Source: Stenopsyche tienmushanensis (taxonomy: Eukaryota; Arthropoda; Insecta; Trichoptera; Stenopsychidae). From it: DNA of 64,000 nucleotides. The stretch is from the NCBI GenBank assembly GCA_008973525.1, contig WACJ01000081.1:62001-126000 (forward strand). Reading direction: 5' to 3'. Positions 11,553-21,511 of the stretch are shown one piece after another. Under the pieces are notes generated by a model, which worked only from the letters and a program-made list of their open reading frames with translations, had not been told where the DNA came from and made no database searches. The translations under genes and the position numbers were made by a program. Every line of letters starts with the position of its first letter. Within the stretch, counting starts at the first letter, position 1.

Positions 11553-12053
11553 ACATTCAAAAGAAGAGGCCATCTTTGAAATTCATCGTCCGAAGATTCA
11601 CCATCCACCACCCCCTCCCCATTATTTGAATCCTTTTCGCCGACGTTTCGGGAGACGCGGCAGCCGTGGGCTATTGGAAAACCCGCGCTGAGGATACCGT
11701 CGCGCGCCGGAAGGATAGAAGAAGAAAAGCGACCGGTCCGCAGCGAAGATAACTGGGCCCCGAAATTCGGCAGAGGGCGCCCACGTTACAATGCAATTAC
11801 TAAAAAACAGCCAGAATTAGCGAAACGTGGTAAAAATTTTAATTCCAAAAATGATATAAAAATGTACCTTGATCAAGTTTTGCCAACAAACCTGGGAAAT
11901 TTTGGCAAGAAGGCATTATGAGGCTTCCGGAGAGATGGAGAAAGATAATAGAACAGAATGAATCATATATTATTCAATAAATTTTGATGTAATACAAATT
12001 ATTGTTTATTTTTTCTTAATATGAAAACGAAAGAAACTTATGGGACACCCTAA

Positions 12054-14387
12054 TATTTTAAATTCATATTTATCTATACATACTGTGTGTTAAATTAAAC
12101 GGCCTTTTATTGTGTCAATTGGTTAAGAAGTGTTGAAGAGCGACTAATTCATTTCAATTGAGGGTCCATTGTTTAATTACCACCAACGGGTTTGTAATGG
12201 CTGCTGATAATTATTTTGTAGAAAGTTCTATACGAAATGCTTTGTTATTTTTTCTTGTTGGCTAGCTTATCAACTCGTAGGAGGATGTTCGTGGGATACT
12301 TCTTAGGATACGTTACGTGAGGAATTGCAATGATTCACAGTTTCTCCAAGTTTAATTATAAGCAAACATTTGAAGTAGACGTTTCGCTTCGTGACTCAGA
12401 TTAGCGATTTCTGTATTATGCAAAAGCAAATTGACTCAAAAACTGTGAATTTAATGGAAACTTCACTTTAAAATTGCCTTAAATCGCGCATTGAATGCAC
12501 ATTAATATCTTGTATTCAATATTTATTTGGTTGATTTGCTTGAATTTCAAACTCTCACAGCTTACATTGAAACATCTTTTTTCTTCATATCTAATTAATT
12601 ACTTTCACGGAATACCATCTGATGTAAAATAATATTAAATGTGGTTTTAAGTGTTCCAATTTTCAACTAATGAAAATCCTAATATTTTATAGAGGGAAAT
12701 ATTTGATATAACTGTAACCAAATTCAAACTATGAGCGATTGGCAAACTTTCGTTAATAATATTTATAAAAACCATTAGATTTACTTAAATTTTGGTCCAA
12801 GAACCAATTCAGTATCCTTGGTTCAAAAGGACGTATTTGGATCATGACAATATTGATGAGAGAGAATATTTAATTGATTGAGTTTAAATTTAGAAAGCAT
12901 AATGAAGTTTACTTCTCTTCTATGTGCTTATTAAATCAATATCTGAAAAATTAAATTTAGATTATGTCACAAAATCTTTATTATCGATTCAAAATTGTCA
13001 AAATACTGGCTTTATGCAAAACAGATACAATTGATTTGGTTTTGGATCATTTTCCGTTGCATTTTACAGAAAAATCGATTCCATGTTAGACAGAGTTGCA
13101 TAAAACTATCCACACAAAAGTTGTGCAAGACACCAAATGTTGTAGGTATTTTAAAAGCGCATGTGCAAAAAAGTATTGAAGAATGCAAATATGTGTATAG
13201 TATTAGGAGCAAAATATGTATATAAATACCTAGATATATACACAATCTGAATATCATCTTATCTGGATACATCTGAATTAAATATAAGGTTTGCGAGATG
13301 GGCTTACGATCGCGTCCATAGATGCTTATGGCACTTTATGCCATTATATCAACACTTGGTGGGTCATTTCATATATATTTGAAACCTTACTCTGTTAAAT
13401 ATCATCTCCTTGTTGAACTAAAAGATGTTTCTTTTTCGGAAAATATATTGCGAAATAATTTCGTCTTTAAATTCAGCATCTAGCTCGGTGAATGTATAGA
13501 AAAACTTGACACGTTTGAGCGTTGAGATTACATTTATGACTTTGGCCAATATAATTCAGAGCACGTGCCACGGATTTGACCCGAATCAGATATGTAGAGA
13601 GAGGCTTTCATTCACATAGATCACAAATCTCACGGGACAATGAAATATGCTGATTTGGAATCGGGGCCTTTCGATACAGATACAAAAGCGATTCGAGGCC
13701 TCCGTGAGCGTCGTAAGTCATTATTTGTCAGTCATACGCGTTGCGCGGCGCCTAATAAAAACGTCGCATAATGGCGGCCCATCTGGGGAATTCCCGAAAT
13801 TGGAAGGCGGCGGTGGGGTGTCGGGTGGCACAATTTGCTGTTGTTTCTTGCATTGCTTTGTTTAGGACTGTGGGTCGAGCGAGTAACGAGTCTGGTTAAC
13901 ATAGGCAGGCGCGTACGTTGCCAAAGTAATCGGATTCGCAGCTCGAACGATTTAATTTGGGCTGTCACAAGCGACTGTGGCCGCCTGCAGTGCTGCATAC
14001 TCACCCACTTTCACCCCCCCCCCATGTGCATTGCACAAGGCGACTATGTGGATGTTATGTTTTTCTAGCCATTTGTTTTATTTACGCCTATGCTCACATT
14101 CAATGCCACATGTCTACTTCCTTTCCGTTTTTTGCTCCTCCAGCTTACACATCACACGTTTTAGAAAGAAGCATTTACACAGCAAAGCTGTCTTATTCAT
14201 AGAGAAGTGCTATTGCTGCATGAAAAAAACAAAGAAAAGCTTTTCAGGGTGAGTAATATCACCATGGGACCAATGTTCCCTTTAGGCTACACCCTCTCAA
14301 TCATTTCCGAAATTAAAACAAGAGCAAAATTTTCCTTCATGTTTCATATTACAATAATTTGTATACATCTGTATTCTATATGAAATA
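12054..14387. other. No recognisable gene; GC-rich island at 13540-14060
   Basis: The 12.05-13.5 kb part is A+T-rich and featureless. The 13540-14060 part is conspicuously GC-rich with several overlapping open frames in five frames (60-90 codons), which is what high GC alone produces. None has a recognisable domain. It includes a run of nine C at about 14016-14025. It may be a conserved non-coding element. Confidence 0.4.
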
Positions 14388-14456
14388 CACTTGGGCCTGT
14401 TTTTATGCGATAGATACGTTCCACGGGGAGTCGAATATAAAATATCCGCATAAATC

Positions 14457-14486
14457 CGGAACCTATCCGCTTAGGGATAGGTTCCG
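14457..14486. repeat. Perfect 12-bp hairpin near left end of Tigger-like element
   Basis: CGGAACCTATCC and GGATAGGTTCCG are exact inverted copies separated by GCTTAG. The GGTTCC part recurs near the other end (about 15236-15241), so it is a subterminal structure of the element. Confidence 0.8.
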
Positions 14487-14891
14487 TTATTTTTAAAAAC
14501 CGCATAACTTCAAACCAATGTGATGAAATGTAGCAAAAATCGCATAAAAAAAACTTTGCGAAGATAAATCAATATTTTTTTTTTACAGAGTTCGTGATAT
14601 GGAGACATGCAATTATTAAGCTCGTGCTGTAATTTGAAAGCACTTTCAGAATTTGAGTCATGTACAATAAATAGATTGACTAGTTTCTTGTATAATTTTT
14701 ACAGTAAGGGGGCAGGAGCTCCTTCCACTTCAATATCGTCTTCTGTTTTTTTGCTGGTATATAACATCAAACCAATAATATCATTCAAGGGAGCAATTCA
14801 TCGAAATCATTTTTAGAAAAAGTATTAAAGGCTTATCCACCAAGTTGATTTGCCAAAGTAATGTTTCCAGCTGACAATATCGACGTTTTTA

Positions 14892-15137
14892 TTATTTCGC
14901 CATCTGTAACACATTCGTACCAAACTGTTTAAAACAAGAATTTAAAGTGTATGGAGTAATCTGAGATACTGCACTTGAAACATTATTTAAACAGTTCAAA
15001 ATTGAAAACTTTTTCCAAACTTCAGGTACAGTTAATGACTCATTCTCTAGTTTCTTAATATAATACTTTTTAAAAGTGGAAATTATTCCCTGATCTAGTG
15101 GCTGAATTAAACATGTCGTATTGGGTGGAAGAAACAC
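14892..15137 (-). pseudogene. Tigger/pogo transposase C-terminal DDE fragment
   Basis: The minus-strand frame of 81 codons begins with LPPNTTCLIQPLDQGI, the highly characteristic motif around the third catalytic Asp of pogo/Tigger/jerky (DDE superfamily) transposases. It is followed by FKKYYIKKL and a helical segment. The N-terminal CENP-B-type DNA-binding domains and the first two catalytic residues are missing: only about 170 bp separate this frame from the 5' terminal repeat at 15310. It is therefore a deletion derivative with no activity of its own. Confidence 0.85.
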
Positions 15138-15312
15138 TATTTTTATATTTGGATGTCTTAAATGTGGATGACTTATATATTATTTATGCGCATTCGCATA
15201 AAAAAGCTTTGTGCTTTATAGAAAAAATGAGGTATAGGTTCCATTATTTTTTAAATCCGCATAACTTCAAAATCGCATAAAAAAGATACGCATAAAAACA
15301 GACCCAAATGTA

Positions 15313-17499
15313 TACGTATAATTTTTTTTAAATATTCATTTTGTAGTTTGATACATATCTCATAATAAAAATAATAATACATTCATTTTACGCGAAAGAG
15401 GGTTTGCTTAATTTTTGTGTTAATATAATTTGTGACTCTCGTTATTTCTGTGCAGATTTTTATTTATTTTTGATGTAATTGTATTGTACGTTGAAAAAAA
15501 TTCCATTTCGACAATCTTACCACTTAGGATATAGGCCCTATGTATGAAACGTAGCAAAATACCCTCTTGACCCCTAAAAAAAATTGTCGGTCTATGTGCA
15601 AAACACTCTGTATATTATATATAGATTTGTCGACTACATTTTCTAGAAATAAATTTCAATTAATACATTTTAAATTCAAAACTCCTACATAGAAGCAGAG
15701 ATGGAAAATAATATGTTAAATAACGAATCATCAATAATTAAAGAGATTAAATTATCTAATATTATATTAAAGGAATAAAATGTTCCAAATTTTGGTGGAA
15801 AATTAATTTTTAATATAAATAAGAACTGAAAGAAAGAAGAAGTTGAATCGAAAACCGGAAAAAGAAGTATTTTTCCGTAACGAAAACCGTAACCGAATCG
15901 ATATAAATATATGGAACTGAACCGAAAAGAAAATATAATTTGTTTTATATCAAAGTTATTATAATAAATCTCATGCAATACGATTAGTTTATCGATCTTT
16001 TCATTACGCCCTAAGACTTTGTAACAAAATCGTGTTAAAACTACTTCCCAATGACATTAATGGCGTTAGTCGTTTATGTTTCCATGGGAACGTTCTCAAA
16101 GATAGAAGCAAAGCATTGCACTCCACGTATAATTATTAAGTTGATATGAAGTTACCGTAATCACTAGACGATAACAGGGATAAAATGCCATATAAATTGA
16201 AAAATCTCAATAATAAATACCAAATATTCTCGATTGAGCAGCATATAATTCTTATTTAGATCCAAACAACTATTCAAAAGCTATAAAATACAAAGCATCC
16301 AACCATGAAAAATCTATCCATTTTCAAATATTACATCTTTTGTATTCGCTTCACAGTATATTAAATTTAACCGAAATGCGTTTAAGCCTACAACCGGTTG
16401 TATTGTTGCGGTAAAATATACATTTTTTTTTGAAATATGAAATAAATAAATTGATGTACTTATTGTGTGTGTCATATTGTGTTTGATTTTCCAAATTTTG
16501 TTTGTTGTATTATGAAATTTAATTAGTAACTATTAGCTGTCCGAGTTTCATTTTGACATTGATTTTTATAGTGAAGTTTTTAATGTATTTTAATTGATAT
16601 TGAGGGTAAATATTTGACGATAAAATTATAATTACATTGGTTTGATTTTATTATAATATACAATACTGATTATATTAGAAGTAGTATATAACTGTAAGAA
16701 AATTGATATGTTCAATTTTTTTTCTTTATTTGGCTCAGTAGTAGTAATATCTATAGGTAGAATACATGAAATAAACAATAGGAATGCTTTTTGGATAGGC
16801 ATATAATTGATGATTTTAATACGATTTCTTTGTCACAAGACGAGGGGACAAAAACAATAATTATAGGCGGAGAACAGGGATTTATTAATCGGCTCACAGG
16901 GGATGTAGTCAGTTTAAAAATGCAATCTGACTATAAATCCATCCGAATCCAATTTCGCGATCTCGAGATCAGAGCGATAATGTGTGAAGAAGGACGAGAG
17001 GATGTTCGTTGGCAGTGGGACAGGAAGAGGGGCGACCACGCCCCGGGCAGAAACACAATTCTCCGACTTAATCTGTCACGAACAAGAAAAAACGGATCCC
17101 GGATCTGATGGGGTGTCTGGGACTACCAACTGCCGACGGTGCCATTTATTCTGAACAAGTCATCCAATACAATGACACGTTTCATTCGGCAAACAAAAAT
17201 TTGCATAAAGGCATATGCATCGCTGGACTGCGCTCTAATGCAAATTCGCAACTGCAGCCAGGTCTGCATTTATTTAACTGCATACCTGCGAGAATATGTC
17301 GACAAAGCTGCAGACGCGATTTATTATAATTCGCAAATGAAATGTTAGGACTGAATATGCTGGAATGCTTTCAGACACAACATTGAATCTATTTTCGAAT
17401 GAGAAATGCAACGCTTTAATCCCAGAATGACGACAACTTATGATGGCATTAAGAAAGTGGCGACGCCACAGAAATCTTAGATGATTGTGTTCATAACAT
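15313..17499. other. A+T-rich, no recognisable gene
   Basis: The copy of the 28-bp block identical to 6482-6509 lies at 16533-16560. A 97-codon minus frame (15685-15978) is Phe/Ile/Tyr-rich low-complexity translation and unlikely to be real. The plus frames of 105 codons (16791-17108, no ATG) and 73 codons (17108-17329, ATG) show no motif I recognise. Confidence 0.4.
16533..16560 (+). repeat. 28-bp exact repeat, copy 2
   Basis: Identical over 28 bases to 6482-6509, including the GTCCGAGTTTCAT core found at three further sites. Different flanks show that only the terminus is shared. Confidence 0.75.
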
Positions 17500-18246
17500 A
17501 ACGTCGAGTCGTAAATAATTGCCGATTTTTTTGGATTTCGATGGAGTATGGGGGATGTGCATTATCGTGTAGCAGTATGACATTTTTTCAATTAACGAGA
17601 GAAAGGCGTTTTTCTTGAACACGTTGTAGCTGTTGAATATATTTATTTGAATGTGTTACCCATTTTTCATCTACAGTAATTATTCTGTTTAAAAATGGCT
17701 CATTTTTTTGGCGTGAGAGGAGACTTGTGGCAATAGACATGCGATTTTCTATATTGGCTTCATTAAGATTATGTAGCACTCAAACATCCAATTTGCTAAC
17801 CTTTCCAAATTTTTCCAAGAGCCGACAAATGGTTGATTGTGATGTATTTAGATTTCCTGCCAACTATCTTCTTAATTGATATGAATTTTGCTCCAATAAC
17901 ACCTTTAAAATGTCTTCATCAAAGTCTATCTTGAGTTTAATTTTATCTTTCAGGGTCTCATATCCCGAGCGAAATTTTAGAAAATCAATTTTTTACTGTC
18001 CATTTACTCACTGCTCCTTTACCAAAATATTATATAACGAAAATGCACTTTTTGATTTTCCATTTTACGGGTTAAAAAAAATAATAACATAAGATGTGAC
18101 GCGTTTAACTGTTGCCAAAAGACTGATAGGACTTATACCTATCTTATGATACCCTATACTCACCAATACGGATGATTTATCAAGGTTAAAATCGAATAAT
18201 TATAACGCCTTTATTTTCGCCGGCAACTATTTATGACTCAACCTAA
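17500..18246 (-). pseudogene. Mariner transposase remnant (family M2), 5' half
   Basis: The minus strand reads through most of a mariner transposase N-terminal half with a few stops. A start codon at 18061-18063 leads into MENQKVHFRY, then FRSGYETLKDK, then FDEDILKVLLEQN (helix-turn-helix), then LEKFGKVSKLDV and VLHNLNEAN (the family's WVPHEL region). After these come FLNRIITVDEKW (first catalytic Asp), and in another frame LLHDNAHP (second Asp) near 17550. A mariner-type terminal repeat, TTAGGTTGAGTCA, lies at 18234-18246 next to TA. The third catalytic region and the other terminal repeat are missing. The sequence differs clearly from the M1 mariner family, so at least two mariner lineages invaded. 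Confidence 0.82.
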
Positions 18247-18248
18247 TA

Positions 18249-18811
18249 AAGGGACAATACATTTATTTATAAGATTTTTAACCGATAATTTTATATAAAA
18301 ATATATCTAATTCCATTTTAACTGTAAGCGAATATATGTCGGCATATTTGCGATTTTTCTTTCGAAAATTTTCAATACAGGTAAAATTATATTTGAAAGT
18401 AGTTTTGAATATTGGTCCACAAACAATATCTACAAGATATATTTACAATGGGGTTTTTAACCAAATATTCTGGATGTTGCATTTAAAAGATATCCTACTC
18501 CTATTTGAAAATAATCCATATTTATGCCGAAATAATAAACATTTGTCGATAAAATTATAAATAAATTCAATTTTAATATAGGGAAGCATGACAAAAAAAA
18601 ATCATCGAATTTCAACCCCATAATATTTCTCTTATTTTTATTCTTCCCTCATCTCATTTTTATTTACTACCATACTAATTGAAAATTCAATTTTCGAAGA
18701 CTTTCGATTAGCCAATATACCAAGAAGTCATTTAGTTACAAATAGGACAAATTAAAGACCAATGCGAGCTTTTAATAACCAAATATATATTTAAATTAAA
18801 AATTCAATATA
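18249..18811. other. A+T-rich, nothing recognised
   Basis: A 74-codon plus frame (18336-18560) is open but has no motif. No repeats shared with other parts of the window were seen. Confidence 0.4.
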
Positions 18812-18915
18812 CTTCCAAATATGTTGATATGGTGAAAAAAATTCACAATCTGGATTAGAATTCAAACTTTTATAATTTTATAATAATCATCCAACCCACT
18901 ATACAAGCACACTTG
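18812..18915 (-). repeat. Probable tRNA-derived SINE, copy 1
   Basis: Read on the minus strand, this block runs from GTGTGCTTGTATAGTGGGTT to GAATTCTAATCCAGATTGTG. It aligns along its length with 47380-47490 (-). The spacing of a TATAGTRGKTTGG block (A-box-like) and a GTTCnAATCC block (B-box-like) about 50 nt apart resembles a pol III promoter of tRNA origin. This copy has diverged in the B-box. Confidence 0.45.
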
Positions 18916-20408
18916 TCTAAAATTCCTATTCAAATAATCTTATTATAACTTAGGCATATGTGGAAGGTAATGGGTAATCGTAATATATTTTTTCCTCTTA
19001 GAAAAAATATTTGATATTTAATAATGGACAGTTCAGGAAGAAGATTATAAAATGTAGAATCAATTTGAACATAAAAACGTGACCATACGGTCACGCTATA
19101 ATGCAGCACATTTGGGTAAATTTTATAACAGCTTTTCAGCGTTGGCGATCAATGCCGCTTAATTTATTTCATTTCACACATTTCTTGCAAGTCTGCTAAC
19201 TTTCATCATTTATATTTCTGAATTTATGAGAACAAAGTTAAATTCGTTAGTTTGACAAAGTTTCGACGCAATCTGAGCTAGGTTAAAATTTTATAAATAA
19301 GCGCAAATTGCTCGATTGTCACGTAGAATATTTGAATTTTTAAACAACACGACTAATTCATTCTGAATATAAAATTTGTGCATAAATATTAATAGGGTTG
19401 GGCGGGTTTGATGTCCGAAAGCTGTGAATGATACATGGACACAGACGTTGACGAATATTTCATGCGATTGAAAACGGCGAGAGATAACTAACTAAAAATG
19501 TATACTTTCTAATAATTAGACATGAATATTTAATTGCGAATTTTGGGCTCCTCAAAATTTGGCGATTTTTAATTTAGATTTCACCCATCGAGAGTGTTCA
19601 TCGAAATTAGTGCAAAATTTCGGGCTGATATCAAATTTTCAAGGGATGAATATTTTATGCTAATTTGCTTAATGGAATTCGAATGAGAAAAGTATGTATT
19701 TTTTAATCCATTTTAATTTGCATTCTTCTTTGTTGTATCATCCGTTTCGGTCTTGCGAGCATCGTTAATCTCACTTACACGTCTAGTGTTGTTGGTGTCT
19801 AAAAATGCATTAAGGCAGGGTGGTTGAAATTCAGCTCTGCTTTCATTTAAGCGTTTATTTTTGAATTAAAATTCAATTGCTTGGGCGGGGGGAGCAAATG
19901 ATGTGTAAAATTCAGTTAGCGTTCAGCACACGCGACTGCAAGAGAAAGAACGAGGACACGGAAACCAGACGTAATAAGTCGGTTTTCCGTCTGAAGAACA
20001 TCCAGTTGACAGGCGACCGTCACGTTGACGTTAACGTTTCGCCGAGTCAGCCACTCCCCTCGCCTGAGCGTCGCTGTGGCTGTTTAGAGAAACGCGATCG
20101 GTTTTCCGCTTGAACAAACCAAGAAATCCCCATGCGCTCCAGTGTCTCAGCCACCAGACTTCTTCGGAATGTATGTATTCGTTCCCATTTTGAAACAAGC
20201 ACAGAAAGAACATCTCAAACTTTTAACTCTGGAGCTGAATCTCAAGAGCAACATAAATTTTGGGGAGCAAAAACTACGAGTAGATTAGTAAGTGTCGAGA
20301 AATATCAAGGAAACAATTTTATTTTTGACAAAGAGGGCTTAAAAGCATACATTCAGAAACAATTTATGTGTAGAAAAAATATACACGAGACTCTCGCGTG
20401 GTTGAACT
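18916..20408. other. No recognisable gene; GC-richer at 19870-20120
   Basis: Open frames at 19877-20113 (ATG-less) and 20132-20410 (ATG-less, 92 codons) have no recognisable motif. The second ends exactly where repeat D begins (20409), so it could be linked to that element. Confidence 0.35.
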
Positions 20409-20655
20409 GAAACTTTTAAGCTCTTAAGAAAAGTTGATTTTATATTTCATTTTATTAATACCATTTGTTAATGGGAATTGTTAGCTAAAGGATTGTGCTT
20501 TGTATTGTATAATATATAATAAAATAGGCGCGTTAATGGTGTAGTGGTTGCTTTATGCTACATGCGCGTAGCATCTCTATGATGGATGAGATTTTTCGAT
20601 CAACTGCTGCTTGGAGTTCAATTTTCGTGACGTTCAAGCCAATTTGCATTTCAAT
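20409..20655 (+). repeat. Interspersed repeat family D, copy 1
   Basis: It begins TGAAACTTTTAAGCTCTTAA, contains TAATATATAATAAAATAGGC and CATGCGCGTAGCAT, and ends near CAATTTTCGTGACGTTCAAG. Partial copies lie at 23705-23905, 52445-52690 and 58303-58515, all in plus orientation. There is no coding capacity. A GGTGTAGTGG word at 20537-20546 resembles a pol III A-box but is not conserved in the other copies. Confidence 0.7.
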
Positions 20656-20919
20656 AAATTAATAACTATTAGCGTATATATGCAAGTATTAGAACACGTT
20701 TATACTTTGCATGTAAGCTTAAGTTGGTAAGCCAAGCCTGAGATAGGGTGGTATAAACTATGCGCTTCATACGAAGAATGGATAATAAATTACTTGGCTT
20801 TAGTAAGATGATACAGCAAGTCTGTTAGTTTAATTATTGCACATTTCTAATATTTGCAGATAAACATACAAACATAATAAAATTTCAACAAAAATGTAAA
20901 AAATGTAGTACTATAGAAC

Positions 20920-20932
20920 GTCCGAGTTTCAT
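20920..20932 (+). repeat. GTCCGAGTTTCAT core, copy 3
   Basis: Thirteen bases match the core of the 28-bp repeat at 6482 and 16533. A+T-rich flanks differ. Confidence 0.5.
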
Positions 20933-21039
20933 TAAAAGTTTTATTACAAATATATATGTAAATTACTAGACGTACATATAGCCCTATATAAGTACAATGG
21001 GGTTTATGTAGCTGCCTTAAAAATGATTAATACTAATGC

Positions 21040-21511
21040 AAAGTTGAGATGGGGGCGGTTTCAGGGGCAGAGTCCCCGAGAAGCTCCCCGCCCCCACGTG
21101 CTCGGCGGGATGGCCGCGCTAGTACACGGGTCCGTTCTTCTATCGGGCCGTGATATTGCTGGACGAATGGATAGTAATAGACGGGCGTCGAATAGAAATA
21201 CTCTATTCTTTAAATAATTATTTATTCCACACGAAAGAGATCTGGCTGCAGGAAGGACGACCTCCCGCAGTCAAGGCTAACTGAAGACTCTCCCGAATCT
21301 CGCCTCCTGCGGGTCGGCGATGCACGCGCAAGAAGGACGCGATCGGTCGGTATGCAGGTGCAATGTTTCCACAGGGCCACAAGAGATGGCGCTGTTAAAA
21401 TAACACATTGCACATGAAGAGAGACGGAAGATGTCGTTGTTAATCTGGCGAATTAAATCTGCTCAGATTAACAGCGCTACTACGTGGGGATAGTAAATAT
21501 CCCATGCTACA
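21040..21511 (-). other. GC-rich segment, possible degraded LTR
   Basis: This is one of the GC-richest parts of the window. On the minus strand it could be read as an LTR starting TGTAGCATGGG (from 21511), with an AATAAATAATTATTTAAAG polyadenylation-like stretch about 290 nt in and a CA end near 21151. No target duplication or primer-binding site could be confirmed, so this is tentative. A perfect 10-bp inverted repeat, TGTTAATCTG, with its partner lies at 21438-21447 and 21464-21473. A 64-codon plus frame (21023-21217) has no known motif. Confidence 0.3.

Larger units (their letters stand above)
10963..11790 (+). mobile_element. Solo LTR (828 bp) inserted in mariner element 1
   Basis: The insert begins TGTAACGTGG and ends CCACGTTACA, a perfect 10-bp terminal inverted repeat with the TG...CA ends of LTR retrotransposons. 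It is flanked by the 4-bp duplication ATGC at 959-962 of this kb block (10959-10962) and 11791-11794, and it interrupts mariner sequence that resumes directly after. Internally there is a TATAAAAG box at 11326-11333 and an AATAAA at 11547-11552, which gives the plus orientation and a U3-R-U5 layout. There is no internal region or second LTR, so it is a solo LTR left by recombination. A 4-bp duplication is typical of Ty3/Gypsy elements, but the family is otherwise unassigned. A 72-codon minus frame within it is incidental. Confidence 0.88.
10464..12053 (+). mobile_element. Mariner element 1 (family M1), interrupted by solo LTR
   Basis: The left end TTAGGTTGTCCCATAAGTTT and the right end (reverse complement TTAGGGTGTCCCATAAGTTT) are inverted repeats flanked by TA at 10462-10463 and 12054-12055. 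Removing the 828-bp insertion at 10963-11790 and its extra target copy leaves about 760 bp, shorter than the ~1.3 kb usual for mariner. The central part, including the second and third catalytic residues, is deleted near 11830. Sister copies lie at 43048-43806 (-) and 60136-60835 (+). Confidence 0.92.
14388..15310 (-). mobile_element. Tigger-like (pogo superfamily) element, truncated copy
   Basis: The left end CACTTGGGCCTGTTTTTATG and the reverse complement of the right end, CATTTGGGTCTGTTTTTATG, are terminal inverted repeats with TA on both outer sides (14386-14387 and 15311-15312). A subterminal GCATAACTTCAAA word is present near both ends. The element is 923 bp. Its only recognisable coding is the C-terminal end of a minus-strand transposase. 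A much smaller relative lies at 33200-33413. Confidence 0.88.

Noticed and set aside
11393..11611. 72-codon minus frame
   Set aside because: It lies within the solo LTR, antisense to its TATA box and polyadenylation signal.
13732..14252. Five overlapping open frames in the GC-rich island
   Set aside because: Simultaneous openness in many frames is what high GC produces; no domain or codon signal favours one.
15685..15978. 97-codon minus frame rich in Phe, Ile and Tyr
   Set aside because: Translation of A+T-rich low-complexity sequence; no domain recognised.
20530..20600. tRNA-like A-box GGTGTAGTGG in repeat D
   Set aside because: The other three D copies do not keep it and no B-box follows at the right distance.
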